In this document: positions 43,483 to 52,118 of the stretch, piece after piece
How positions within the stretch are numbered: the stretch's first letter is position 1
Layout of the letters: the number at the start of each line of letters is the position of its first letter
Source: an uncultured Chitinophaga sp.
Lineage (GTDB): Bacteria > Bacteroidota > Bacteroidia > Chitinophagales > Chitinophagaceae
Length of the DNA stretch: 64,000 bases
NCBI RefSeq assembly: GCF_946479755.1
Contig: NZ_CAMLHC010000004.1
Span: 266,424-330,423, forward strand
Reading direction: 5' to 3'
Notes under the pieces: model-generated
What the model saw: only the letters and a program-made list of their open reading frames with translations
Database searches by the model: none
What the model was told of the DNA's origin: nothing
Position numbers and translations under genes: made by a program

Positions 43483-45524
43483 CCGCGGTGCTGCTGCTGT
43501 TGTGTGGTAGCTGGGAGAAGGCGGCGGCCAGGCAGGAGCCCGAGCTGCCCGCCGTCATGGAAAATGCGCTGGAAAATGAAACGGCCGTGGCGGACGTTCC
43601 TTCAGACGATGATGAAAACTGGCAGCAGCTGGAGGATTTCAGGCGGCACAAAATACAGCTGAATACCGCTGACGAAGCTACGCTGCAATCGTTAGGTATG
43701 CTGACAGATATACAGATCGGCGAACTGCTGACATACCGCCGTCTGCTGGGAGACCTGGTCAGTATCTACGAGTTGCAGGCGGTGCCGGGGTTTGAGCCCG
43801 GACTGATACAGCAGCTGTTGCCCTACGTAAAAGTGGGGAACGACCTGATGCCGCATTATACTTTGCGGGACTATCTGCATAAAGGCGGGCATACGCTGCT
43901 GCTGCGGTACGGCCGGCAGCCTGAAAAGTCACGCGGATACCGGCGCACAGGTGCTGCCGCGACGGCAGCGTACCAGGGGAGCCCGGACAAAGTATTACTG
44001 CGTTACCGGTATAGTTTTCCGCGTTACATCAGCTGGGGCGTTACCATGGAGAAAGATGCAGGCGAACCCTGGAGCGGTTTCCCGCGGCAACGGGGATTTG
44101 ACTATTACAGCGCGCATGTATTTGTCCGCAATACCGCATGGCTCAAGACGATCGCACTGGGCGATTATACGGTGAACTTCGGCCAGGGGCTGCTGCAGTG
44201 GCAGGCGCAGGCCTATGGAAAGGGCGCCGCCCCCATGCAGATTAAAAGGGAGGGCGATATTTTGCGGCCACACACTTCGGCAGGAGAGAACAGTTTTTTC
44301 CGCGGGGCTGCCGCTACCTGGGAGCAGGGAGCGTGGCAGGCTACAGCCTTTGTTTCGTGGCGGCGGCTGGATGGTACACTGGCGCCGTCCGGTGATGAAG
44401 AGGATATCAATGCTACGGCTTTGCAGCGCAGCGGTTATCACCGTACGGTGGCGGAGCTGTCCCGTAAGGGCGCTGTGCAGCAATGGAGCAGCGGGGCCAA
44501 TATCCGCTACCAGTGCCATCGCTGGCAGGTGGGGGCCAATATGACGGCTCACCGGCTTAATCCTGCGCTGCAACGGGAGCTGAAGCCGTACAGCAGTTTT
44601 GAGTTTACCGGCGCGCAGCTGGCCGGCGCCAGTATGGACTATGCGGCCTATTGGAAAAATGTTCACTTATTCGGGGAGCTGGCGGCCAGCGATAACGGCA
44701 AACCTGCTTTTGTACAGGGAGCGCTGGCCAGCGTGGCGCCCACGGTAGATGTGGCGATGGCATGCCGTTATTACGACAAAGCCTACCAGTCTTTTTATGC
44801 CGCCGGTTTCGGCGATGGTTCCCGGACGGTGAATGAACAGGGATGGTATACCGGCATCAGCCTGTTGCTCAGCAGGCGGTGGAAGATAGAAGGCTATGCC
44901 GATTTCTTTCACTTCCCCTGGCTGAAATACCGCGCTGATGCACCATCCAATGGACATGATTTTTCTGCGCAGGCGGTGTATACGCCCGATAAACGCAGAA
45001 AGTGGCTGCTGCGGGTCAGTCAGGCTACACACGCTGAAAACAGCCGGTCGCCCGGCAATGCGTTGAATATATTGTCGGATGTAACGTCAACGCATATACG
45101 TACGCAGGCAGACATCGCCTGCGGCCGGAGCTGGCAGTTTCGCGGAAGAGGGGAGTACAGTATTTACGCCGCTGACAGCGGCAGGAAAACAGGCTGGATG
45201 GGATACCTGGAGGCCGCCTGGCATCCGCGCGCCTGCCCGCTGGCGCTGAATGCAAGGCTTGTCCGCTTTGGAACGGCAGACTACAATTCACGCATATACG
45301 CTTATGAACGCAGTGTGTTATATGATAACGCAGTGTCGCTGTTGTATGGTAATGGTTGGCAATACTACCTGAATATAAAATGGAAGGTAAACCGCCGGTT
45401 GGCTTGCTGGCTGCGGCTGCACCAGGTAATGTATCCCGGGCAGCAGACAATCGGAACAGGGCCTGAAATGGTAGATGGCAGCAAAAAAACGCTGTTTCAG
45501 TTCCAGCTGCTCCGGTCATGGTAA
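43458..45524 (+). CDS. Helix-hairpin-helix plus outer-membrane barrel protein
   Basis: 688 residues from ATG 43458, which begins a signal peptide (CRITAVLLLLCGS, cleaved near ARQEP). An acidic linker is followed by a ComEA-like tandem helix-hairpin-helix region (about 66-125: IQLNTADEATLQSLGML, then VSIYELQAVPGFEPGLIQQL). The remaining 550 residues alternate as beta strands with many Tyr/Trp-girdle positions, ending LFQFQLLRSW. Helix-hairpin-helix motifs usually contact DNA, so an outer-membrane protein with them facing the periplasm suggests DNA handling. That role is inference; proteins of this shape are annotated in Bacteroidota without a known function. Confidence 0.7.
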   Translation: MAAGWCRITAVLLLLCGSWEKAAARQEPELPAVMENALENETAVADVPSDDDENWQQLEDFRRHKIQLNTADEATLQSLGMLTDIQIGELLTYRRLLGDLVSIYELQAVPGFEPGLIQQLLPYVKVGNDLMPHYTLRDYLHKGGHTLLLRYGRQPEKSRGYRRTGAAATAAYQGSPDKVLLRYRYSFPRYISWGVTMEKDAGEPWSGFPRQRGFDYYSAHVFVRNTAWLKTIALGDYTVNFGQGLLQWQAQAYGKGAAPMQIKREGDILRPHTSAGENSFFRGAAATWEQGAWQATAFVSWRRLDGTLAPSGDEEDINATALQRSGYHRTVAELSRKGAVQQWSSGANIRYQCHRWQVGANMTAHRLNPALQRELKPYSSFEFTGAQLAGASMDYAAYWKNVHLFGELAASDNGKPAFVQGALASVAPTVDVAMACRYYDKAYQSFYAAGFGDGSRTVNEQGWYTGISLLLSRRWKIEGYADFFHFPWLKYRADAPSNGHDFSAQAVYTPDKRRKWLLRVSQATHAENSRSPGNALNILSDVTSTHIRTQADIACGRSWQFRGRGEYSIYAADSGRKTGWMGYLEAAWHPRACPLALNARLVRFGTADYNSRIYAYERSVLYDNAVSLLYGNGWQYYLNIKWKVNRRLACWLRLHQVMYPGQQTIGTGPEMVDGSKKTLFQFQLLRSW

Positions 45525-45701
45525 GTATTACAGAATCCTATATTAAATTTATGTCTATTAAGATGTTGATTATTATTTAGTTATGTACTTAGTGTCTTTT
45601 GCTGTTAAAAAAATGTTAAGCGCAAAGGAGCTAGAAAGGTTTTTTTTTATAACTTGGGGATGTTCAACCAAAATCTAAATCCTAAAAAACTAATCAAACC
45701 A

Positions 45702-45797
45702 ATGAGCCGCTTTTACCTTAGAAAAGCTGTGCCCTCTAACGGTGGCTATTCCAACGTATTTATTTGCTTATTTGCTTGTTTGCTTGTGACCTTATAG
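45702..45797 (+). CDS. Short hydrophobic ORF in the susC leader, possible leader peptide or susC relic
   Basis: A 31-codon frame: MSRFYLRKAVPSNGG, then YSNVFICLFACLLVTL and stop. The C-terminal half looks like an export signal and is coded by an 8-bp imperfect tandem repeat, TTATTTGC x2 and TTGTTTGC. It is preceded by TTCAACCAAAATCTAAATC, which nearly repeats the sequence just before the susC start (TTCAACCAAAATTTGAATC at 45941). It may be a regulatory leader peptide or the surviving 5' end of a second receptor gene. Confidence 0.35.
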   Translation: MSRFYLRKAVPSNGGYSNVFICLFACLLVTL

Positions 45798-45864
45798 AAG
45801 TGTTTTTGCTTGTCACACCGTAACGTTTAATCAGCGCCCGATCAGGAGAACTATATGCCGGTAG

Positions 45865-45940
45865 TGGTATATACAATCGCATTGTATATACCAGGTCTAG
45901 GACAACGATATAAAATGTCGGACGTGTGTCCGCTTTCTTT
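45865..45940 (+). promoter_or_regulatory. Two hairpins in the susC leader, the second terminator-like
   Basis: Hairpin A is a perfect 13-bp stem, TGGTATATACAAT/ATTGTATATACCA (45865-45893, CGC loop). Hairpin B is CGGAC-GTGT-GTCCG (45919-45932) followed by CTTTCTTTTT, the form of a weak intrinsic terminator 25-30 nt before the susC start. Together with the upstream short ORF they suggest attenuation-type control. The 440 bases before susC hold nothing else I can identify. Confidence 0.5.
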
Positions 45941-45964
45941 TTCAACCAAAATTTGAATCTTTTT

Positions 45965-48900
45965 ATGAAAAAGGTTTTACTCCTTTTTGCCATGCCTATG
46001 GCAATTGTTAGTCTGGCCTACGCGCAGGAGCGGCAGGTATCAGGCACAGTAAAGGGCAGCGACGGAAGCCCGGTACTAATGGCGACCATACAAATCAAAG
46101 GGACGACCACCGGTACCACTACTGATAAACAAGGAAATTTCCACCTCACCGTTAAAGATGCGAAAACAGTACTGGTAGTAAGGAGCGTAGGCTTCCTTAC
46201 CCGCGAAGTGACGGTAGGAGAGAATACTACATTAGACATCACATTGCCGGTAGATACCAAAGCATTGCAGGAAGTAGTGGTAACGGCCCTGGGCATACGC
46301 CAGGAGAAAAAAGCCCTCGGCTACGCCGCACAGGATGTAAAAGGGGAAGAACTGGTCAGAACAGCTCCCTCCAACCCGCTTAGCTCCCTCTCCGGTAAAG
46401 TAGCAGGCGCCAGTATCGTTACTTCATCCGGTACGCCCGGCGCCCCGGTGAGAGTGCAACTCCGTGGCGCGACTACCATCATGGGCAGCAACCAGCCACT
46501 ATTTGTAATTGATGGTTTACCGGTAGATAACAGCGAATCCAACACCTCCAGTGATGGTGCCGGTACCGCCGGTGTACTGCAATCCAACAGGATGGTGGAC
46601 ATCAACCCTGATGACATCGAAAATATCACTATCCTGAAAGGACCAGCTGCTGCCGCGTTATATGGTAGCATGGCGTCCAACGGCGCAGTGATCATCACTA
46701 CGAAGAAAGGAAAGAGAAACCCTGACGGCAGGTCCTTTAATATCTCCTATGGTATTACCGTCAACTTCGATAAAGTAAGTCAGCTGCCGGACAGGCAAAA
46801 CAAATACGCACAGGGTTACGGCGACCTCTCTCACCCCGGTGATGACGGCGGCCCCAAAGCCTACTCTTTCGGACCAGCCATCGATACCCTCGTATTTGAC
46901 GGCAAACCGTACCTGTGGGACAGAAACGGGATGCTGGTAGGCAAAAGCCAGAACCCCGGCGGAAAAGCGGCGATCGCTTACGACCCTTACGATTTCTTCC
47001 AGACAGGCGTAGGTACACAGAACAACCTGGCTATCAGCGGAGGCACACCCAACCTCACTTACCGCGTGTCTGCCTCTATCTACAATCAGAAGGGCATGAT
47101 CCCGCTCACTGATTTTAAAAAGAATACCATCGCTTTCTCCACAGATTATAAGTTCTCCGATAAATTCACCGTGTTCTCCACCATGAACTACGTGAATTCA
47201 GGCGGCAAACGCGCGCAACAGGGAAGTAACCTGAGCGGCATCATGCTGGGCCTCCTGAGAACAACCCCTACTTTCGATAACTCCAACGGCGTTACAGATC
47301 CCACCGATCCGTCAGCCTATCTCCTGGGCGACAACAGCGGCGATCAGCGCAGCTACCGCGGCAGGGGTATCTATGACAACCCTTACTGGACGGTAAACAT
47401 GAACCCCTACAGGGATAACGTACAACGTTTCTTCGGTACGGTAGGCGCTGTTTACAAACCGTTTGACTGGTTGAGCATCACGGAAAGGTTCGGTGGAGAC
47501 TATTCCCTGGACAACCGTAAGCAGATCTATTCCAAAGGGTCCGGCGGTTTCCCTGACGGCCAGTACTTCGAAGATCAGCTGAGCACAATGGTGATCAACA
47601 ACGACCTGTTTGCCACCTTTACCAAGAAGTCAGGTAAGTTTGACTACTCCTTCCTCGTTGGCCAGAACGTTTACGACTATAAAACCAAATACCTGCACAC
47701 ACAGGGTGATGGCTTGAGTGGTAACGACTTCCAGGGGGTAACCAATACCGGTAGCAACACTTTGTCGATCAGTAACTCCCAGCAGCGCAGGGTCGCTTTT
47801 TATGGTAAAGCAAACGTAGCCTTTAACAATTACCTGTTCCTCGAACTGACAGGCCGTTATGAAGGTAACAGTACGCTGCCGACACAAAACCAGTTCTTCT
47901 TCTATCCTTCCGGTAGCCTTGGTTATGTGTTCACCGAAGGGCTGGGGATCAAAAGCAATATCCTTTCCTATGGTAAGGTGCGTGTGGCTTTCTCCAGCGT
48001 AGGTCGCGGCCTGAATCCATACAGCCTGCAGACATACTACGGCCGCACCGCTCCCGGCGATGGCTGGACCAACGGTATCGTTTTCCCGTATAACGGCCTC
48101 GTAGGTTATTCCAAAAGCGGCACATTGGGTAACCGTAACCTGACAGCGGAAAAAACCAATCAGTTTGAAGCAGGTGCGGAATTGCGCTTCTTCGACAACA
48201 GGGTTACACTGGATTATACCTACTATAACGGTAAAAGTAAAGGCCTGCTGAACCAGGTAAGCATCGCTCCCAGTAGCGGTTACAGCTCTGCGTTCCTGAA
48301 TGCGGCTTCCATGCAGAACCACGGTCATGAAGTAACACTGGGTGTATCTCCCATCCGTAGTAAAGACCTGGACTGGACCGTCACTTTCAACTACGCACAA
48401 AACAGGAACAAAGTGCTGGCGCTGGCAGAAGGTATTGACCGCTTCGACTTCAACGGCTTCACCGGTATTTTCGTTTCCGCGATCGTAGGTAAACAATACG
48501 GTTCCCTCTACGGTACCGGCTATGTGAAAGATGCACAGGGCCGTCTGGTGATCAACGATGAAGGTACGCCCGGCGACGGCTCCTATGGCTACCCGATCGT
48601 ATACGATCCATTGCAATACCTGGGCGATGTAAATCCCAAATGGTCCGGATCTGTAGGCAACACCCTCAATTACAAAGGTGTTATCCTCAGCTTTCTGATT
48701 GAAACCAAACAAGGTCAGAGCATCTGGAATGGTACCTGGGGTGCTATGACCAACTTCGGTACCAGTGCCAATACACTGGCAAGAGGTACACAGACTGTCT
48801 TTGAAGGCGTGAAAGGCCACCTGGACGGTAGCAACAATGTAGTGACCAAAGGAGAGAAAAACGATATCAAAGCAGACCTCAATGCAGACTATTACAGCGG

Positions 48901-49195
48901 CGTGGGCAGCGGCTTTGTGGTAAACGAACCGTTTGTTCAGGACGCCAGCTGGGTAAGGCTGCGTGAAGTATCTATCGGATACAGACTGGCAGGCTCCAAA
49001 GTTTTCAAAAAACAAAAGCCCTGGTTTAATGCAGTAACGCTGACGGCTATTGGAAGAAACCTCTGGTTAAGCACCAAATACACTGGTGTGGACCCGGAAA
49101 CAAGCCTGTTTGGTACCCAGGAAGCACAAGGGTTTGACTACTTCAACAACCCCGGCTCCAAAACCTATGGTTTCAGTGCAAAATTTGAGTTCTAA
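45965..49195 (+). CDS. SusC/RagA-family TonB-linked outer-membrane transporter
   Basis: 1076 residues. The signal peptide ends at about residue 21 (SLAYAQ). A carboxypeptidase-regulatory-like domain starts at RQVSGTVKGSDGSPVLM. The SusC-specific TonB-box region is LQEVVVTALGIRQEKKALGY. The plug contains SGTPGAPVRVQLRGATTIMG and GPAAAALYGSMASNGAVIIT. A long barrel ends GFSAKFEF. There is no N-terminal STN domain, so direct anti-sigma signalling is unlikely. It imports a ligand captured by the SusD partner. No glycan-degrading enzyme genes are adjacent, so the substrate is open. Confidence 0.95.
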   Translation: MKKVLLLFAMPMAIVSLAYAQERQVSGTVKGSDGSPVLMATIQIKGTTTGTTTDKQGNFHLTVKDAKTVLVVRSVGFLTREVTVGENTTLDITLPVDTKALQEVVVTALGIRQEKKALGYAAQDVKGEELVRTAPSNPLSSLSGKVAGASIVTSSGTPGAPVRVQLRGATTIMGSNQPLFVIDGLPVDNSESNTSSDGAGTAGVLQSNRMVDINPDDIENITILKGPAAAALYGSMASNGAVIITTKKGKRNPDGRSFNISYGITVNFDKVSQLPDRQNKYAQGYGDLSHPGDDGGPKAYSFGPAIDTLVFDGKPYLWDRNGMLVGKSQNPGGKAAIAYDPYDFFQTGVGTQNNLAISGGTPNLTYRVSASIYNQKGMIPLTDFKKNTIAFSTDYKFSDKFTVFSTMNYVNSGGKRAQQGSNLSGIMLGLLRTTPTFDNSNGVTDPTDPSAYLLGDNSGDQRSYRGRGIYDNPYWTVNMNPYRDNVQRFFGTVGAVYKPFDWLSITERFGGDYSLDNRKQIYSKGSGGFPDGQYFEDQLSTMVINNDLFATFTKKSGKFDYSFLVGQNVYDYKTKYLHTQGDGLSGNDFQGVTNTGSNTLSISNSQQRRVAFYGKANVAFNNYLFLELTGRYEGNSTLPTQNQFFFYPSGSLGYVFTEGLGIKSNILSYGKVRVAFSSVGRGLNPYSLQTYYGRTAPGDGWTNGIVFPYNGLVGYSKSGTLGNRNLTAEKTNQFEAGAELRFFDNRVTLDYTYYNGKSKGLLNQVSIAPSSGYSSAFLNAASMQNHGHEVTLGVSPIRSKDLDWTVTFNYAQNRNKVLALAEGIDRFDFNGFTGIFVSAIVGKQYGSLYGTGYVKDAQGRLVINDEGTPGDGSYGYPIVYDPLQYLGDVNPKWSGSVGNTLNYKGVILSFLIETKQGQSIWNGTWGAMTNFGTSANTLARGTQTVFEGVKGHLDGSNNVVTKGEKNDIKADLNADYYSGVGSGFVVNEPFVQDASWVRLREVSIGYRLAGSKVFKKQKPWFNAVTLTAIGRNLWLSTKYTGVDPETSLFGTQEAQGFDYFNNPGSKTYGFSAKFEF

Positions 49196-49219
49196 TTGAA
49201 AAATCGTAAAACAGAAGTT

Positions 49220-50557
49220 ATGACTATTCTTAATAAAACACTTGTCGCTGCTGGTTTCGCTGCCCTGCTCACATTGGGTACCGGCTGTAAAAAGTACCTG
49301 GATGTGAATACAGACCCGGACAGACCGGTAGATGCACCGCCTGCCGCGATCCTCACCGGTGCGGAAGTGACTGCAGGCTTTGTGCTCGGCGGCGCTGACG
49401 TAGCCCTTACTTCCAGCCTGCTCTCCAACCAGGTGGATGGCACCAGCCAGCAATTCAAAAACTATCAGCTATACCAGATTGTGGCAGATAACCTTTCCAA
49501 CTGCTGGGGCAGTATTTACCAGGGTACGCTGAATGACCTGGTGGAACTGCGTAAAATGTCAGAACCCAAGAAATGGTATTTCTACAGTGGTGCCAGTAAA
49601 GTGCTGACCGCCTATGTATTGGGAACTACTACAGACCTGTGGGGAGATGTGCCTTACAGCGACGCTTTCCAGGGGCTGGATGCCAAATTCAAGGCTAAGT
49701 ATGATAAACAGGAAGATATCTATAAAACGATCGATGGTTTGCTGACTTCGGCGATCGCTGACCTGAAGCAGCCGCAGCTGGGACCGTTGCCCGGCGCCAA
49801 TGACGTGATCTATGGCGGAGATGCTGATCTCTGGATTAAGTTTGCCAACTCTTTCCGGATGAGGACACTGATCCACCTGACCAAAAAAGATGCTGCTGGT
49901 TATGCCCAGAAGGTCGTGGACGCTTCTAACGCAGCCGGCGGCTTCATTACGAAAGTAGAGGAGCAGGCCGCAGTAGCCTTCCTGAACGATCCCACCAGGG
50001 CTAATCCCATACAGCAGTTCAACGCCCAGCGTCCGGGATACGTTACATATGACGAGTCGTTTATGATCAAACAGATGACTGCGCTGGGAGATCCAAGGGT
50101 AGATGCTTACCTGACCGGCGGTTTCTACGACTCCAAAAATTCACCGGTGTATTTCATGACGGTGTATGAGCTGAATTTTATCCTGGCAGAAGCCCATGCC
50201 CGCCTGGGGCATGATGCGCAGGCGCAGAGCTTCTATGAAGCAGCGGTAAAAGCGTCTTTTGCTTCCGTGAAGCTGGATGCAACCGACTACCTCACCAAAC
50301 CGGAAGTAAAATATAACCCTGCTGCCAGCGCTACTGATAAACTGAAGCTCATCATGACGCAGAAATATTACGCTATGTACCTGCAGTCAGAGAACTTCAC
50401 CGACTGGCGCCGCACAGGCTTCCCGGTGCTGACCTCCAAAAATGCCGGCAAGGAAATTCCCAGGCGTTATCCTTACCCGCAGACAGAGCTTTCCTATAAC
50501 AAAGCGAATGTACCGACCGGTATTTCACTCACCAGCAAGATGTGGTGGGACCAATAA
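49220..50557 (+). CDS. SusD/RagB-family surface lipoprotein (SusD-like 2 group)
   Basis: 445 residues. The lipoprotein signal TLVAAGFAALLTLGTGC ends in the acylated cysteine, followed by KKYLDVNTDPDRP, the usual opening of SusD-like 2 proteins. TPR-type helices follow. YVLGTTTDLWGDVPYSDAF is the conserved family block, and the C-terminus has RRYPYPQTELSYNKANV, another group signature. The start at 49220 is preferred to a TTG directly after the susC stop. It forms the lid of the SusCD complex. Confidence 0.93.
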   Translation: MTILNKTLVAAGFAALLTLGTGCKKYLDVNTDPDRPVDAPPAAILTGAEVTAGFVLGGADVALTSSLLSNQVDGTSQQFKNYQLYQIVADNLSNCWGSIYQGTLNDLVELRKMSEPKKWYFYSGASKVLTAYVLGTTTDLWGDVPYSDAFQGLDAKFKAKYDKQEDIYKTIDGLLTSAIADLKQPQLGPLPGANDVIYGGDADLWIKFANSFRMRTLIHLTKKDAAGYAQKVVDASNAAGGFITKVEEQAAVAFLNDPTRANPIQQFNAQRPGYVTYDESFMIKQMTALGDPRVDAYLTGGFYDSKNSPVYFMTVYELNFILAEAHARLGHDAQAQSFYEAAVKASFASVKLDATDYLTKPEVKYNPAASATDKLKLIMTQKYYAMYLQSENFTDWRRTGFPVLTSKNAGKEIPRRYPYPQTELSYNKANVPTGISLTSKMWWDQ

Positions 50558-50585
50558 AAAAAGCCATTTAACCGCTTTCCATAAA

Positions 50586-50613
50586 AAAAGAGGGCTCATT
50601 GAGCCCTCTTTTT
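50586..50613 (+). terminator. Rho-independent terminator after susD
   Basis: AAAAAGAGGGCTC/GAGCCCTCTTTTT with a 2-nt to 3-nt loop and a T tail. A TATTTTTG -7 box (50615-50622) for the next gene begins right after it. Confidence 0.9.
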
Positions 50614-50642
50614 CTATTTTTGTAGGGCTAAATCATACAGAT

Positions 50643-50957
50643 ATGGAAAATCAGCACGAAGAGCAGAATCAGCTTAACATCGAGTTAAACGAAGAGATTG
50701 CAGAAGGGCAATATGCCAACCTCGCTATAATCACCCATTCCAATGCCGAATTCGTAGTGGATTTTGTAAACGTGATGCCCGGTCTGCCAAAGGCCAAAGT
50801 CAAGTCCCGCATCATTCTCACCCCACAGCATGCCAAGCGCTTCATGAAAGCCTTACAGGATAATATCAAAAAATATGAATCTGTTCACGGCACCATCCAG
50901 GACCAGGAACCGGTTTCTGTACCCATGAACTTTGGTGGTCCCACCGCTCAAGCCTGA
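50643..50957 (+). CDS. DUF3467-family protein
   Basis: 104 residues, cytoplasmic, unknown function. EIAEGQYANLAIITHSNAEF and VVDFVNVMPGLPKAKVKSRI, followed by ILTPQHAKRFMKALQDNIKK, are the conserved DUF3467 core. The ATG at 50643 lies after the susD terminator and a -7 box, so longer forms are excluded. The next gene starts 7 nt after its stop. Confidence 0.85.
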   Translation: MENQHEEQNQLNIELNEEIAEGQYANLAIITHSNAEFVVDFVNVMPGLPKAKVKSRIILTPQHAKRFMKALQDNIKKYESVHGTIQDQEPVSVPMNFGGPTAQA

Positions 50958-50964
50958 TTATACC

Positions 50965-52038
50965 ATGGAACATATTTATTCTTATCATCATCTGACGGAG
51001 TTCACCCGCGAAGTATTTATTCGAATGGGTTGTTCTCAGGAACATGCTATGCTGGCCAGCGAAGTGCTGGTGGCAGCAGATCTTCGCGGAATAGATTCCC
51101 ATGGTGTAGCCCGGCTGTCTGGTTACGTGCGCTTATGGGAAGCCAAAAGGATCAACGCCCGCCCGGATATCCGCATCGTACATGAAACGCCCAGCACCGC
51201 GGTGGTGGACGGTGATGCAGGCCTCGGCCTGGTGGTGGCGCCTTTTGCCATGGAAGTAGCCATCCGGAAAGCAGCAACAGCCGGCACCGGCTGGGTAAGC
51301 GTTAAAAACTCCAACCATTTCGGTATCGCCGGTTATCACGCTATGAAAGCGCTGGACCACGATATGATCGGAATGGCCATGACCAATGCCAGCCCGCTGG
51401 TAGCGCCCACTTTTGCGAAAGAGAGAATGCTGGGCACCAATCCCATTGCAGTAGCCATCCCGGCCAAAGAGCAACCGCCGTTTGTGGCGGATTTTGCCAC
51501 GACGACTGCGGCCAACGGGAAACTGGAAATCCTGCAGCGCAAAAACCTGGAAGCGCCTTACGGCTGGATCCAGGATAAAGATGGCAACCCCAGCACCAAC
51601 CCGCACGAACTCAAGGATGGCGGGGCATTGCTGCCGCTGGGCGGCGACCGTGACCACGGAAGTCATAAAGGGTATTGTTTGGGAGCAATAGTTGATATAT
51701 TTTCGGCCGTCCTTTCAGGGGCCAATTACGGACCATGGGCGCCTCCTTTTGTGAGCTTCCTGCCACTGGCCCCCGATCCGGTAGGAGAGGGACTGGGACA
51801 TTTCTTCGGCGCAATGCGCGTAGATGCGTTCCGTCCGGCCGATGAGTTTAAATCCCATATGGACACCTGGATCAACCGCTTCAGAGCGGCAGTGCCGGTA
51901 GAAGGGAAAGAAGTGCTCATCCCCGGTGATCCTGAAAGGGAAATGCACCGCGACAGGCTGCAGAACGGCATTCCCGTACTGGCGCCGGTGGTGAAGGATA
52001 TGCAGGAGGTAGCTGCTAAGTTCAAATTGAATTTTTAA
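50965..52038 (+). CDS. Ldh-family (malate/lactate/ureidoglycolate-type) NAD(P)-dependent dehydrogenase
   Basis: 357 residues with the type-2 malate/L-lactate dehydrogenase fold, not the Rossmann fold. AADLRGIDSHGVARL holds the conserved Arg and catalytic His. VKNSNHFGIAGY and MTNASPLVAP bind cofactor and substrate. FATTTAANGKLEI and HGSHKGYCLGAIVDIFSAVL are family marks. The substrate within the 2-oxoacid/2-hydroxyacid group is not predictable. Start at 50965, 7 nt after the DUF3467 stop. Confidence 0.88.
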   Translation: MEHIYSYHHLTEFTREVFIRMGCSQEHAMLASEVLVAADLRGIDSHGVARLSGYVRLWEAKRINARPDIRIVHETPSTAVVDGDAGLGLVVAPFAMEVAIRKAATAGTGWVSVKNSNHFGIAGYHAMKALDHDMIGMAMTNASPLVAPTFAKERMLGTNPIAVAIPAKEQPPFVADFATTTAANGKLEILQRKNLEAPYGWIQDKDGNPSTNPHELKDGGALLPLGGDRDHGSHKGYCLGAIVDIFSAVLSGANYGPWAPPFVSFLPLAPDPVGEGLGHFFGAMRVDAFRPADEFKSHMDTWINRFRAAVPVEGKEVLIPGDPEREMHRDRLQNGIPVLAPVVKDMQEVAAKFKLNF

Positions 52039-52118
52039 ATTTCAATCATTCATATAAACCGCCGGAAGACAGGCCCACAGGCTCATCTCCCGGTAACAGG
52101 CAAAAACAATATATTCAG

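Noticed and set aside
45758..45787. Phase-variation repeat upstream of susC
   Set aside because: Only three imperfect 8-bp units, lying inside the short ORF and not in a promoter spacer or the susC frame.
50442..50642. N-terminal extension of the DUF3467 gene
   Set aside because: It would overlap susD, the terminator and a -7 box; the conserved domain starts after ATG 50643.
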